64,000 nucleotides of DNA from positions 76,144 through 140,143 of the forward strand of contig DASXOJ010000071.1 in the NCBI GenBank assembly GCA_036494465.1. The letters run 5' to 3'. This DNA is from CAJCJE01 sp036494465 (lineage in GTDB: Bacteria > Actinomycetota > Actinomycetes > Mycobacteriales > Pseudonocardiaceae). Positions within the stretch are counted from its first letter, which is position 1; every line of letters starts with the position of its first letter. A model generated the notes under the pieces. It was not told the DNA's origin. It searched no databases and saw only the letters and a list, made by a program, of their open reading frames with translations. Position numbers and translations under genes: made by a program. Positions 42,713-50,529 of the stretch are shown piece after piece.

Positions 42713-44257
42713 GTGACTGGACGCTACGAGGAGCAGCCGCCGGGGTTCGGGGCGGGTTGGCAGACGCCCGGCGCGCAGGCGCCCGAGTCCGGTGGCGGCG
42801 CGCACCAGGCATCCGAACCGGCCGCGTCGGGTAACAACCACGACGCTCCACAGGCCGATGATGTGGCGCAGCACGCCGAGCCGGACTACAGCACGCCGCC
42901 GGAGGACACCACCAACCCGGCCATGCAGCCCGTGCCCGACCCGCACTCGGGTTCCTTCCCGGCACAGGCCGAGTCCACGCCCACCACCTACGTCGAACCG
43001 GTCGGCTCCGGCGCGTTCCCGGCGGCCCCGCCCGCCGGCGCGCACCACGCCCCGCAGGGCAGCCAGTCCGGGCCCTACCCGGTGCAGGGCAGTCAGTCCG
43101 GTCCGTTCGCGGTACCCGCGCCGACCAGCCAGGGCACCCCGTACCCGCAGCCCATCAGCCAGGGCCAGCCCTACCCCCAGCAGGCATATCCGCAGCAGGG
43201 TAACCACGCCTTCCCGTTCGAGCAGCAGTACCCGGCGGGCGGGCCCGCGCAGCCGCCCGCGCCGATGCCCGCCGGTCCGGTGCCGCCCGGCGCCCCGTCC
43301 GGCAACCTCTCCCGCCAGACCCAGGCCGCCGTGCACGAACTGTCCTCGACGCACCTGCTCAAGCAGGCCAAGCGGCCACCGCAGACCGGCTGGCGGCGCG
43401 CCGTCTTCAAGGTCAGCGGGCACCTGGTCAACATGGGTGAGAGCCCGGCTGACGTGCGCAGGCGCGAGCTGATCGCGCGGATCAACCAGCCGCTGCGCGG
43501 CTGCTACAAGATCGCCATGCTCAGCCTCAAGGGCGGTGTCGGCAAGACCACCACCACGACCACTCTCGGCTCGACGTTCTCGTCGCTGCGCGGCGACCGG
43601 GTCATCGCGGTGGACGCCAACCCGGACCGGGGCACGCTGAGCCAGAAGATCCCGCTGGAAACCACCGCGACCGTGCGGCACCTGCTGCGCGACGCGGGCC
43701 GGATCACCCGCTACAGCGACGTGCGCGCCTACACCTCGCAGGGCCCGAGCAGGCTGGAAGTGCTGGCCAGCGAGCAGGACCCGGCAGTGTCGGAGGCGTT
43801 CAGCGAGGACGACTACCGGCGCACCATCGACCTGCTTGAGCACTTCTACAACATCGTGCTCACCGACTGCGGCACCGGCCTGATGCACTCCGCCATGAAG
43901 GGCGTGCTGGACATCGCCGACTCGCTGGTCATCGTCTCCTCCGGTTCGGTGGACGGGGCGCGTAGCGCGTCCGCGACGCTGGACTGGCTGGACGCGCACG
44001 GCTACCACGACCTGGTGGCCCGGTCCGTCGCGGTGATCAACTCGGTGCGGCCCCGCTCCGGCGCGGTCAACCTGGACAAGCTCGCCGAGCACTTCGGCGC
44101 GCGCTGCCGCGCGGTCTGCCGCATCCCGTTCGACCCGCACCTGGAGGAAGGCGCCGAGATCGAACTGGAGCGGCTGCGCCCGGACACCCGCCTCGCCCTG
44201 CTCGAACTGGGTGCCACGGTCGCTGACGACTTCCCGAACGACAACTCGCGCCGGTAG
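42713..44257 (+). CDS. ParA/MinD-family ATPase with long Pro/Gln-rich N-terminus (Rv0530-like position)
   Basis: 514 residues. The first ~220 residues are low complexity (Pro, Gln, Gly, Ser repeats such as QGSQSGPYPVQGSQSGPFAV). The C-terminal ATPase has the deviant Walker A LSLKGGVGKTTTTTTLGS, the Walker A' strand VIAVDANPDRGTLSQKI, and Walker B IVLTDCGTGLMHSAM. Similar architecture is seen in EspI/EspG-region and Rv0530-type proteins; no ParB or ESX gene is nearby. It may act as a cytoplasmic positioning or regulatory ATPase; this is inference. GTG 42713 is preceded by AAGGAGGA. Its TAG stop is also part of the -10 of the next gene. Confidence 0.85.
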   Translation: MTGRYEEQPPGFGAGWQTPGAQAPESGGGAHQASEPAASGNNHDAPQADDVAQHAEPDYSTPPEDTTNPAMQPVPDPHSGSFPAQAESTPTTYVEPVGSGAFPAAPPAGAHHAPQGSQSGPYPVQGSQSGPFAVPAPTSQGTPYPQPISQGQPYPQQAYPQQGNHAFPFEQQYPAGGPAQPPAPMPAGPVPPGAPSGNLSRQTQAAVHELSSTHLLKQAKRPPQTGWRRAVFKVSGHLVNMGESPADVRRRELIARINQPLRGCYKIAMLSLKGGVGKTTTTTTLGSTFSSLRGDRVIAVDANPDRGTLSQKIPLETTATVRHLLRDAGRITRYSDVRAYTSQGPSRLEVLASEQDPAVSEAFSEDDYRRTIDLLEHFYNIVLTDCGTGLMHSAMKGVLDIADSLVIVSSGSVDGARSASATLDWLDAHGYHDLVARSVAVINSVRPRSGAVNLDKLAEHFGARCRAVCRIPFDPHLEEGAEIELERLRPDTRLALLELGATVADDFPNDNSRR

Positions 44258-44260
44258 CCT
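44255..44260 (+). promoter_or_regulatory. -10 element for leaderless LtrA gene, overlapping upstream stop codon
   Basis: TAGCCT ends six bases before GTG 44267; its first three bases are the stop codon of the ATPase gene. Confidence 0.5.
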
Positions 44261-44266
44261 CCGCGC

Positions 44267-45460
44267 GTGTCCGATGGGGAGGACGGCCAGCAGGACGACC
44301 TTCGGGTCAGCACCCTGGAATGCTTCTTCGACCTGGTCTTCGTGTTCGCGGTCACCCAACTGACCTCGGTGCTGGGCCGCGAGCCGAACGGCGCAGGGCT
44401 GGCCAAGATGGCGTTGCTGCTGGCCGTGATCTGGTGGATGTACGGCGGCTACGCGTGGCTGACCAACGTGGTCGCGCCGGTCACCCCGGTCCGGCGCGTG
44501 CTGCTCGGGTTGGGCATGGCCGGTTTCCTGGTGGTCGCGCTGGCCGCGCCGACCGCGTTCGACGGTGTCGCGGGCGGCGGCCTCGCCTTCGGCATCGGGT
44601 ACCTGATCGTCAACCTGGTGCACGCCGGCCTGTTCCTCACCTCACCGGCGGCCCGGCCGGGCATGACGCGCATCGCGTCGGCGAACATCGCCAACGCGGT
44701 CCTGCTGATCGTGGCCGCGCTCGTGCCAGTGCCGGTGCGGTGGGCGTTGTGGGTGCTCGTGCCGTTGCTCCAGTGGGGTGTGCCGTACCTGCGCGGGCAT
44801 CGTCCGATCCCGTTGCGGTCAGCGCATTTCGTGGAACGGCACGGGCTGGTGCTGTTGATCGCGTTCGGCGAGTCGGTCGCCGCGATCGGGATCGGCTTCG
44901 TCGACGAGCACCTGAGCCTCGGCGCGATCCTGGCCGCCGTGCTCACCCTGGGCGTGCTGCTCGCGTTGTGGTGGAGCTACTTCGGCGGCGAGGACGAACT
45001 CGCCGAGAAACGCCTGCTCGACGCGGATATCGGCACCAGGTCGATGCTGGCGCTCGGCGCGTACGGCCGCGCGTTCTACCTGCTGCTGGCCGGGATCATC
45101 GTGCTCGCGGCCGGGGTCCGCAAGGCGATCGCCGCGCCGTGGAGCCCGGGCGGTTTCGTCGAGGCGCTGGCCATCGCGGGCGGGGTTGTGGTCTACCTGA
45201 TCGGCGACCTGTTGCTGCGGCGCACCCTGCGCATCGGGCCGTGGCTGCCGCGCTGCGTCGCCGCGCTTGTCGTCGCGACGACAATCGGCGTTGGCATGGC
45301 GGTGTCGATGATCGTGCAGTTGGTGACGATCGCGGTCGTGCTCGCTGTCGCCTTCACCGCCGAAAGGTGGCTAGCCTCCCGGTATGCCCAGAGTCGAGGC
45401 GAGCGTGGTGGTGGACGTACCGTCGGCGGTGGCGTTCGCGGTGTCCCAGACAACGGGTGA
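44267..45460 (+). CDS. low temperature requirement protein A (LtrA) family membrane protein
   Basis: 397 residues with about ten to twelve helices. The LtrA signature is STLECFFDLVFVFAVTQLTSVL near the N-terminus, then ERHGLVLLIAFGESVAAIGIGF and LALWWSYFGGEDELAEKRLLDAD in the middle. The family's function is unknown; the name comes from a Listeria mutant unable to grow in the cold. Probably leaderless (TAGCCT six bases before GTG). The last 77 bases overlap the SRPBCC gene, and the final ~25 residues are Gly/Arg-rich and unlike the rest of the family. Confidence 0.88.
   Translation: MSDGEDGQQDDLRVSTLECFFDLVFVFAVTQLTSVLGREPNGAGLAKMALLLAVIWWMYGGYAWLTNVVAPVTPVRRVLLGLGMAGFLVVALAAPTAFDGVAGGGLAFGIGYLIVNLVHAGLFLTSPAARPGMTRIASANIANAVLLIVAALVPVPVRWALWVLVPLLQWGVPYLRGHRPIPLRSAHFVERHGLVLLIAFGESVAAIGIGFVDEHLSLGAILAAVLTLGVLLALWWSYFGGEDELAEKRLLDADIGTRSMLALGAYGRAFYLLLAGIIVLAAGVRKAIAAPWSPGGFVEALAIAGGVVVYLIGDLLLRRTLRIGPWLPRCVAALVVATTIGVGMAVSMIVQLVTIAVVLAVAFTAERWLASRYAQSRGERGGGRTVGGGVRGVPDNG
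45372..45377 (+). promoter_or_regulatory. -10 element for leaderless SRPBCC gene, inside the LtrA coding region
   Basis: TAGCCT, then six bases, then ATG 45384. The hexamer is identical to the one upstream of the LtrA gene. Confidence 0.5.
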
Positions 45461-45887
45461 GCTGCGGTTGCGCTGGGATCCGTTCATCCATCGCCAGTAC
45501 CTGCTGGACGGCGCGGTCAAGCCGGGCAAAGGGGTGCGGACGTTCACCCGTTCCCGGCACGGACTGCGGATGGTCAGCGAGTACGTCTCCTACGTGCCGC
45601 CACGCAACGTCGGGATGACCATGCGGGAAGGCCCGTGGTTCTTCGCCACCTTCGGCGGTGGCTGGCGGTTCGAGGCGCTGGGCGAAAGCCGGACCAGAGC
45701 GGTCTGGAAGTACAGCTTCAGCTGCCGGCCGGAGTTTCTGCGCCGGTTCGCGGAACCGCTGGGCGCGTGGCTGCTCGGCCGGGACATCCGGCGGCGCATC
45801 GCGGCGTTCGCGCGTGCCTGCGCGGATCCGGAGATCGTCGCCGCGGTCAGTCCGACCGGGGATTCTCCCCGTCGTCCGGGCGCTTGA
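45384..45887 (+). CDS. SRPBCC (START-like) family protein
   Basis: 167 residues. The fold shows VEASVVVDVPSAVAFAVSQTTGELRLRWDPFI, VRTFTRSRHGLRMVSEYVSYVPPRNVGMTM, WFFATFGGGWRFEALGESRTRAVWKYSFS, and the long C-terminal helix FLRRFAEPLGAWLLGRDIRRRIAAFARAC. These proteins bind a hydrophobic ligand in a deep cavity (polyketide cyclases, lipid carriers). The ligand is unknown. The ATG has no ribosome binding site but a TAGCCT hexamer at leaderless spacing. It overlaps LtrA by 77 bases and the convergent small gene by 41. Confidence 0.85.
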   Translation: MPRVEASVVVDVPSAVAFAVSQTTGELRLRWDPFIHRQYLLDGAVKPGKGVRTFTRSRHGLRMVSEYVSYVPPRNVGMTMREGPWFFATFGGGWRFEALGESRTRAVWKYSFSCRPEFLRRFAEPLGAWLLGRDIRRRIAAFARACADPEIVAAVSPTGDSPRRPGA

Positions 45888-46038
45888 TCTGCTCGCCGAG
45901 CCTGCGCAGGAAGTCCGGGTCGTCGTCCGGCGCGACCGGGCGGCGGCGCGCCCCGACCCCGACCCGGCTCGGGGAAAGAGCCCGCCAGATGAGCGCCGAG
46001 ACGATGACCAACCCGACCATGGCGAGTACGTAGGTCAT
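45847..46038 (-). CDS. small membrane protein, hypothetical
   Basis: 63 residues: one N-terminal helix (MTYVLAMVGLVIVSALIWRAL) and a basic-acidic tail (PSRVGVGARRRPVAPDDDPDFLRRLGEQIKRP). The pattern 'single helix then APDDDP.FLR' looks like a genuine small protein rather than a chance frame, and GAGAGGTGA stands upstream of its ATG. It overlaps the convergent SRPBCC gene by 41 bases. The function is unknown. Confidence 0.6.
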   Translation of the reverse strand: MTYVLAMVGLVIVSALIWRALSPSRVGVGARRRPVAPDDDPDFLRRLGEQIKRPDDGENPRSD

Positions 46039-46187
46039 CTCGTGGTCACCTCTCGGATCGAGCGATCCCCTTTGCCGGCAAGACTAACTCGATCGGAGCG
46101 GGTCGGCAGAGCCCCGGAGGCGCGGCTCAGGTCGGGAGACGATGCATGCGGACCGAGGGGGTGGAACCGCCGGCATCTCCCCACCTG

Positions 46188-46208
46188 GGCCAAGGGGACG
46201 CCCCAGGG
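46188..46208. repeat. second copy of the GGCCAAGGGG...CCCCAGGG element
   Basis: GGCCAAGGGG-ACG-CCCCAGGG, related to 9311-9332. It sits in the 46039-46322 gap between the small membrane gene and bldC, where I find no gene. Confidence 0.5.
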
Positions 46209-46322
46209 GCACTGCCAACCCGGCTGACGTCTTTGCCCTCGACTGACAGCCGTTATCGAATGTTGTCGTGCCGGTCGCCCGTCATGCGAATGGGTGGCCG
46301 TCGAACGGTCGAACCTGGCAAA

Positions 46323-46553
46323 TCAGCCGCGTACCGGCTCGCTGGCCTCCGTGGTCAGCTCGGCGAGCAGGGTCTTCACTTCGGATTCGCGGAACCGGCG
46401 GTGGCCGCCGGGGGTGCGAATGGAGCCGATCCGGCCGGCCGTTGCCCAACGGGTCACGGTCTTGGGGTCGACGCGGAACAGGGTGGCCACTTCGCCAGGG
46501 GTGAGCAGGCGCTCGCTGACCTGTTGACGGTTGTGCTGAACTGCGGCAGTCAC
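46323..46553 (-). CDS. bldC: BldC-type small MerR-like DNA-binding protein
   Basis: 76 residues, essentially a single winged HTH: ERLLTPGEVATLFRVDPKTVTRWATAGRIGSIRTPGGHRRFRESEVKTLLAEL. This is close to Streptomyces BldC (LLTPAEVATMFRVDPKTVTRWAKAG), which binds direct repeats cooperatively and holds back sporulation. In non-sporulating relatives it is conserved too. The GTG start has AAGGAGG seven bases upstream. It is divergent from the DUF4229 gene. Together with the BldN-type sigma factor it is the second developmental-type regulator in the window. Confidence 0.92.
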   Translation of the reverse strand: MTAAVQHNRQQVSERLLTPGEVATLFRVDPKTVTRWATAGRIGSIRTPGGHRRFRESEVKTLLAELTTEASEPVRG

Positions 46554-46759
46554 TCTCGTCCTCCTTCAGGTGGGATCACAGGGTGGGATCCGGCGTTCCG
46601 GTCGCATAGTGTCATCTCGCCCTACGGGTACTCGAACGCTAGTCCGATAGTAAAGAGGGAGTAAGGGACAAAACGGGACGTTCGGTATACCGAGCGCGTT
46701 TGCCCGACTGCGCTACGTACTCCGCGCTTGGTGCTGCTGCCGGTGGAAAACCCAGCGCG

Positions 46760-46765
46760 TAGCGT
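46760..46765 (+). promoter_or_regulatory. -10 element for leaderless DUF4229 gene
   Basis: TAGCGT is followed by six bases and GTG 46772. It supports the longer start for this gene. Confidence 0.45.
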
Positions 46766-46771
46766 GGGCTC

Positions 46772-47230
46772 GTGCACCAAAACAGCAGCCCGGCGGGGGT
46801 GGACCCCCGCGAGGGGAGCCTAGGAGAAACCGCCATTTCCGACGAGCCGACAGACCGTAAAGACTCCATGGACTCCGCGCAAGGGTCAACCCCCCATAAC
46901 CCGGACGGACGCCCCGCACTACCCGAGCCGCCCGCCGACCTGAACCGGCAACTGGCCCTGTACACGCTGGCCAGGGTCGGTTTGTTCGTGGTGATCGCGG
47001 TGATCCTGATCGTCGCGCACGTGCCGCTCGTGGTCGCCCCGGTGATCGCCATCGTGGTCGCGCTGCCGCTGTCGATGCTGTTGTTCCGCGACTGGAGCCA
47101 GCGTGTTTCCGCTGGCTTGGCCACGCGCGCCGCGCAACGCAGGGCGACCAGGGACGATCTGCGCGCCAAGCTGCGCGGCGAGTTCAGCGACGAGGACGCC
47201 GAGGCCACCGAGGGCGAGAGTAAAGACTGA
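46772..47230 (+). CDS. DUF4229 family membrane protein
   Basis: 152 residues from GTG 46772; a shorter start at ATG 46868 is possible. A ~60-residue polar N-terminus precedes two helices (LALYTLARVGLFVVIAVILIVAHV and PLVVAPVIAIVVALPLSMLLF), then FRDWSQRVSAGLATRAAQRRATRDDLRAKLRGE, a basic amphipathic stretch, and an acidic end. This is the DUF4229 layout, widely conserved in actinobacteria near menA; the function is unknown. The longer start is supported by a TAGCGT hexamer at leaderless distance, since no ribosome binding site is seen for either start. Confidence 0.78.
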   Translation: MHQNSSPAGVDPREGSLGETAISDEPTDRKDSMDSAQGSTPHNPDGRPALPEPPADLNRQLALYTLARVGLFVVIAVILIVAHVPLVVAPVIAIVVALPLSMLLFRDWSQRVSAGLATRAAQRRATRDDLRAKLRGEFSDEDAEATEGESKD

Positions 47231-47283
47231 GCTTGTCCGGGTCCGGCTTGCCAAGTCTTTACCCAACGAATCCGGGAGTGGCT

Positions 47284-48372
47284 GTGACCAGCGTCGATCG
47301 ATGTAGCGATACGGCACGGGACTGGGTCTGCGAGGCGGTGCGGATCATCGAGGCCGATGCCAATCGCAGCGCCGATACGCATTTGTTGCCTTTTCCGCTG
47401 CCCGGCGACTGGGGCATCGACCTTTACCTGAAGGACGAGTCCACCCATCCGACCGGTTCGCTCAAGCACAGGCTGGCCCGCTCGCTGTTCCTCTACTCGA
47501 TCTGCAACGGCTGGATCACCGAGGGCACCACGGTCATCGAGGCGTCCTCCGGATCGACCGCGGTGTCCGAGGCGTACTTCGCGCGCATGCTCGGGCTGCC
47601 GTTCATCGCGGTCATGCCCCGCTCGATCAGTAAGGAGAAGACCGCGCTGATCGAGCGGCAGGGTGGCCGCTGCCACTACGTGGACACGCCCGGCGCGATC
47701 TACTCCGAGTCGCGACGGCTGGCCGCCGAGGTCGGCGGGCACTTCATGGATCAGTTCACGCACGCGGAGCGCGCGACCGACTGGCGGGGCAACAACAACA
47801 TCGCCGAGTCGATCTTCGAGCAGATGGCGCTGGAGCCGCACCCCGAGCCGGAGTGGGTCGTGGTCGGCGCGGGCACCGGCGGCACCGGCGCGACCATCGG
47901 CCGCTACCTGCGCTACCGGCGGCTGCACACCCGGCTCGCGGTCGTCGATCCCGAGAACTCGGTGTTCTTCGACGCCTGGCGCGACGCCGACCCGGACCGC
48001 ACGCACACCTGCGGTTCGCGCATCGAGGGCATCGGCAGGCCGCGCGTTGAGCCATCATTCGTCGGCCAGGTCATCGACCGGATGATCAAAGTGCCGGACG
48101 CCGCGTCGATCGCGGTGATCCGGGTGGTCGAGGAGGTGCTCGGCAGGCGCGTCGGCGGGTCGACCGGCACCAACCTGTGGGGCGCCTTCCAGCTGGTCGC
48201 GCAGCTGCGCGCGGCGGGCCGGCCGGGCAGCGTGGTCACGCTGCTGTGCGACGGCGGCGAGCGCTACGCGCACACCTACTACGACGACGACTGGGTGCAC
48301 GCCCAGGGCCTCGACCTGGCCCCGTACCGCGCCACGGTGGACCGCTTCCTGGCCACCGGCGACTGGGCCTAG
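47284..48372 (+). CDS. PLP-dependent cysteine synthase family protein, Cds1-type L-cysteine desulfhydrase
   Basis: 362 residues of the type II PLP fold. The lysine that binds PLP is in THPTGSLKHRLARSLFLYSICNGWI; SSGSTAVSEAYFARMLGLPFIAVMP binds the phosphate and substrate; VVVGAGTGGTGATIGRYLRYR is the glycine loop; EGIGRPRVEPSF and GGSTGTNLWGAFQLV are typical of the Rv3684 (Cds1) group, which releases H2S, pyruvate and ammonia from cysteine. H2S from Cds1 stimulates respiration in mycobacteria, which fits the respiratory context. GTG 47284 has GGGAG five bases upstream. It overlaps convergent menA by 4 bases. Confidence 0.86.
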   Translation: MTSVDRCSDTARDWVCEAVRIIEADANRSADTHLLPFPLPGDWGIDLYLKDESTHPTGSLKHRLARSLFLYSICNGWITEGTTVIEASSGSTAVSEAYFARMLGLPFIAVMPRSISKEKTALIERQGGRCHYVDTPGAIYSESRRLAAEVGGHFMDQFTHAERATDWRGNNNIAESIFEQMALEPHPEPEWVVVGAGTGGTGATIGRYLRYRRLHTRLAVVDPENSVFFDAWRDADPDRTHTCGSRIEGIGRPRVEPSFVGQVIDRMIKVPDAASIAVIRVVEEVLGRRVGGSTGTNLWGAFQLVAQLRAAGRPGSVVTLLCDGGERYAHTYYDDDWVHAQGLDLAPYRATVDRFLATGDWA

Positions 48373-49241
48373 CCGAACGCGAGCGCCAGCGCGGTCAGCG
48401 CGGACCACATCAGCATGGCAAGGCCGGTGTCCTTGAGCACCGGGATCAGCGCCATGCCCGTGTCCCCGCTGGTGATCACCCGGACCGGAGTCACCAGCAG
48501 CACGCCGGCCAGCACGCCGATCAGTGTCCACGGGTGCTGGAAGCCGAGCACGATGCTGACCAGCAGCGGAATCGCGACCAGTCCCAGGTAGAGCCTGCGG
48601 GTGCCGGCCTCGCCGAGCGCGACGGCCAGGGTGCGCTTGCCGGTTTCCTTGTCGGTCGGGATGTCGCGCAGGTTGTTCGCGACCAGCACGGCCGCCGAGA
48701 ACGTGCCGACGCCGACCGCGCCACCGAGCCCGACCAGGGTGAACGCGCCGTACTGCACGTACAGCGTGCCCAGCACCGCGACCAGGCCGAAGAACACGAA
48801 CACGGCCACCTCGCCGAAACCGAGATAGCCGTACGGGTGCTTGCCGCCGGTGTAGAACCAGGCGCCGAGCACGCAGGCGATGCCGACCAGCAGCAGCCAC
48901 CAGTGCCCGGAGGTGACCACCAGCACGGCACCGGCGACGCCCGCCAGCCCGAAGCAGGCGAACGCGACCGCGCGCACCAGCTTGGCGGGCACGGTGCCCG
49001 AGCCGACCAGCCGCAGCGGCCCGACCCGGTGCTCGTCGGTGCCCCGGACGCCGTCGGAGTAGTCGTTGGCGAAGTTCACGCCGATGATCAGCGCCAGCGA
49101 CACGATCAGCGCGAGCAGCGCCTGCCACCAGATGAAGTGATCGATCGCTGCCGCGGCGCCCGCGCCGACCAGTACCGGAGCGATCGCGTTCGGCAGGGTG
49201 CGGGGCCGGGCACCCTCCATCCACTGCGCCACTGTTGCCAT
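48369..49241 (-). CDS. menA: 1,4-dihydroxy-2-naphthoate polyprenyltransferase
   Basis: Attaches the isoprenoid chain to dihydroxynaphthoate in the membrane, giving demethylmenaquinone, which MenG (57.2 kb) methylates. 290 residues with eight to nine helices. WMEGARPRTLPNAIAPVLVG starts the protein; the first Asp-rich prenyl-diphosphate motif is NFANDYSDGVRGTDE and the second NNLRDIPTDKETGKRTLAVALG. The ATG 49241 has a weak CAAGAT at six bases, so leaderless expression is possible. Confidence 0.95.
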   Translation of the reverse strand: MATVAQWMEGARPRTLPNAIAPVLVGAGAAAAIDHFIWWQALLALIVSLALIIGVNFANDYSDGVRGTDEHRVGPLRLVGSGTVPAKLVRAVAFACFGLAGVAGAVLVVTSGHWWLLLVGIACVLGAWFYTGGKHPYGYLGFGEVAVFVFFGLVAVLGTLYVQYGAFTLVGLGGAVGVGTFSAAVLVANNLRDIPTDKETGKRTLAVALGEAGTRRLYLGLVAIPLLVSIVLGFQHPWTLIGVLAGVLLVTPVRVITSGDTGMALIPVLKDTGLAMLMWSALTALALAFG

Positions 49242-49352
49242 GGCCCCATCTTGCCTGGCCGCGCATGCGTGCCTGCGCGAGCCCGGCGATCATCGGGCTT
49301 GGGGAGAACCCGGCGCTCTCCCGGTGGTCGTCCTCCGTGCTGGAGGGACTGA

Positions 49353-50522
49353 TCAGCCGAACAGCGTGCGCAACGCCGCCTTGTCGACCTTGCCAGGACC
49401 GCGCAGCGGCACCGCGTCCAGATAGCGGATCTGCTTGGGCACGGCGGCCCGGCCGACCCCGGCGCGCACCGCGGCCAGCAGCGCGTCCCGGTCGGGCAGC
49501 GCCGCAGGGTCGCTCGGCACGATCGCGGCGACCACGGCCTGGCCCCAGTGCTCGTCGGGCAGGCCGAACACGCACGCCTCGGCGACCCCGGCCTGCGCCA
49601 GCAGGGCCCGTTCGACCAGCGCGGGCGCGATCTTCACGCCGCCGGTGTTGATCAGGTCGTCGGTGCGGCCGAGCACTTCGAGCCGACCCTGCTCGTCGAA
49701 CCGGCCGCTGTCGCCGGTCGAGAACCACCCATCCGCGAACGCCGCCTCGGTCAGATCGGGCCTGCCCCGGTAACCGGTGGCCAGTACCCCTCCGGCGAAC
49801 TCGATCCGGCCCGCCCCCGCCGCCGCCCCGGCAAGACGCAGCTCGACGCCGTCCAGGGGTCTGCCGTCGTAGACGCAGCCGCTCGCCGTCTCGGTCATCC
49901 CGTACGCGGGCACCACGTGCACGCCCGCCTCGACGGCCGCCGCGCGCAACTGCGCGGAGGTCGCGGCGGCGCCCAGGATCACCGCGTCGAACGCGGTCAG
50001 CGCGGCCAGCCCGGCACCACCCTCGGTGAGCAGCGTGCGCAACTGGGTCGGCACCATCGCGGTGTAGTGGCGACCCGCCGGACCAGCGAGCACCGCTTCG
50101 GCGGCGGTCGCGAAACCCGAGGAGCGGAACGGCACCGACAGGTCCACGATGCCCGGTTCCGTGCCCGCCAGCAGCGACCGGACCAGCACCTGCACGCCGC
50201 CGATGTACTGCGCGGGCGTGGCCAGCAGCCAGTGCCCGGCACCGCCGAGCCGGGCATGCGTCGCCTCGGCCGACGCGCGCAGCGCGGTGCGGGAGATCTC
50301 AACGCCCTTGGCCTCACCGGTCGACCCTGAGGTGCTGATCACCACCGCCGCGTCCGCGTCGAACGGCGCGTCCGGTGCCGCGCTCGCGCGCAGCGCGGCC
50401 AGGTTCGGCGCGTTCGCGTCCAACGGCAGCACGACCTCGCCGGTGCCGTTCAGCACGTCCGCGAGGGCCGCGCTCAACTCGGCGACCGACCCCGGCTTGC
50501 CGTCCAGCAGCACTTCCCGCAT
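49353..50522 (-). CDS. menE: o-succinylbenzoate-CoA ligase
   Basis: Activates o-succinylbenzoate to its CoA ester, the substrate of MenB. 389 residues, short like the mycobacterial enzyme. A3 P-loop AAVVISTSGSTGEAKGVEISRT; A5 HVVPAYGMTETASGCVYDG; A7/A8 DGWFSTGDSGRFDEQGRLEVLGRTDDLINTGGVKIAPALVE; catalytic lysine in LRGPGKVDKAALRTLFG. It follows menB by 7 bases on the same strand, so the two are co-transcribed. Confidence 0.94.
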   Translation of the reverse strand: MREVLLDGKPGSVAELSAALADVLNGTGEVVLPLDANAPNLAALRASAAPDAPFDADAAVVISTSGSTGEAKGVEISRTALRASAEATHARLGGAGHWLLATPAQYIGGVQVLVRSLLAGTEPGIVDLSVPFRSSGFATAAEAVLAGPAGRHYTAMVPTQLRTLLTEGGAGLAALTAFDAVILGAAATSAQLRAAAVEAGVHVVPAYGMTETASGCVYDGRPLDGVELRLAGAAAGAGRIEFAGGVLATGYRGRPDLTEAAFADGWFSTGDSGRFDEQGRLEVLGRTDDLINTGGVKIAPALVERALLAQAGVAEACVFGLPDEHWGQAVVAAIVPSDPAALPDRDALLAAVRAGVGRAAVPKQIRYLDAVPLRGPGKVDKAALRTLFG

Positions 50523-50529
50523 GACAGCC

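Noticed and set aside
42575..44623. 682-codon minus-strand frame opposite the ParA-like gene
   Set aside because: Shadow frame; repetitive composition mirrors the Pro/Gln-rich region of the real gene.
46146..46664. 172-codon plus-strand frame across the bldC gene
   Set aside because: It runs antisense through bldC, whose sequence and ribosome binding site are convincing, and the upstream part shows no family.
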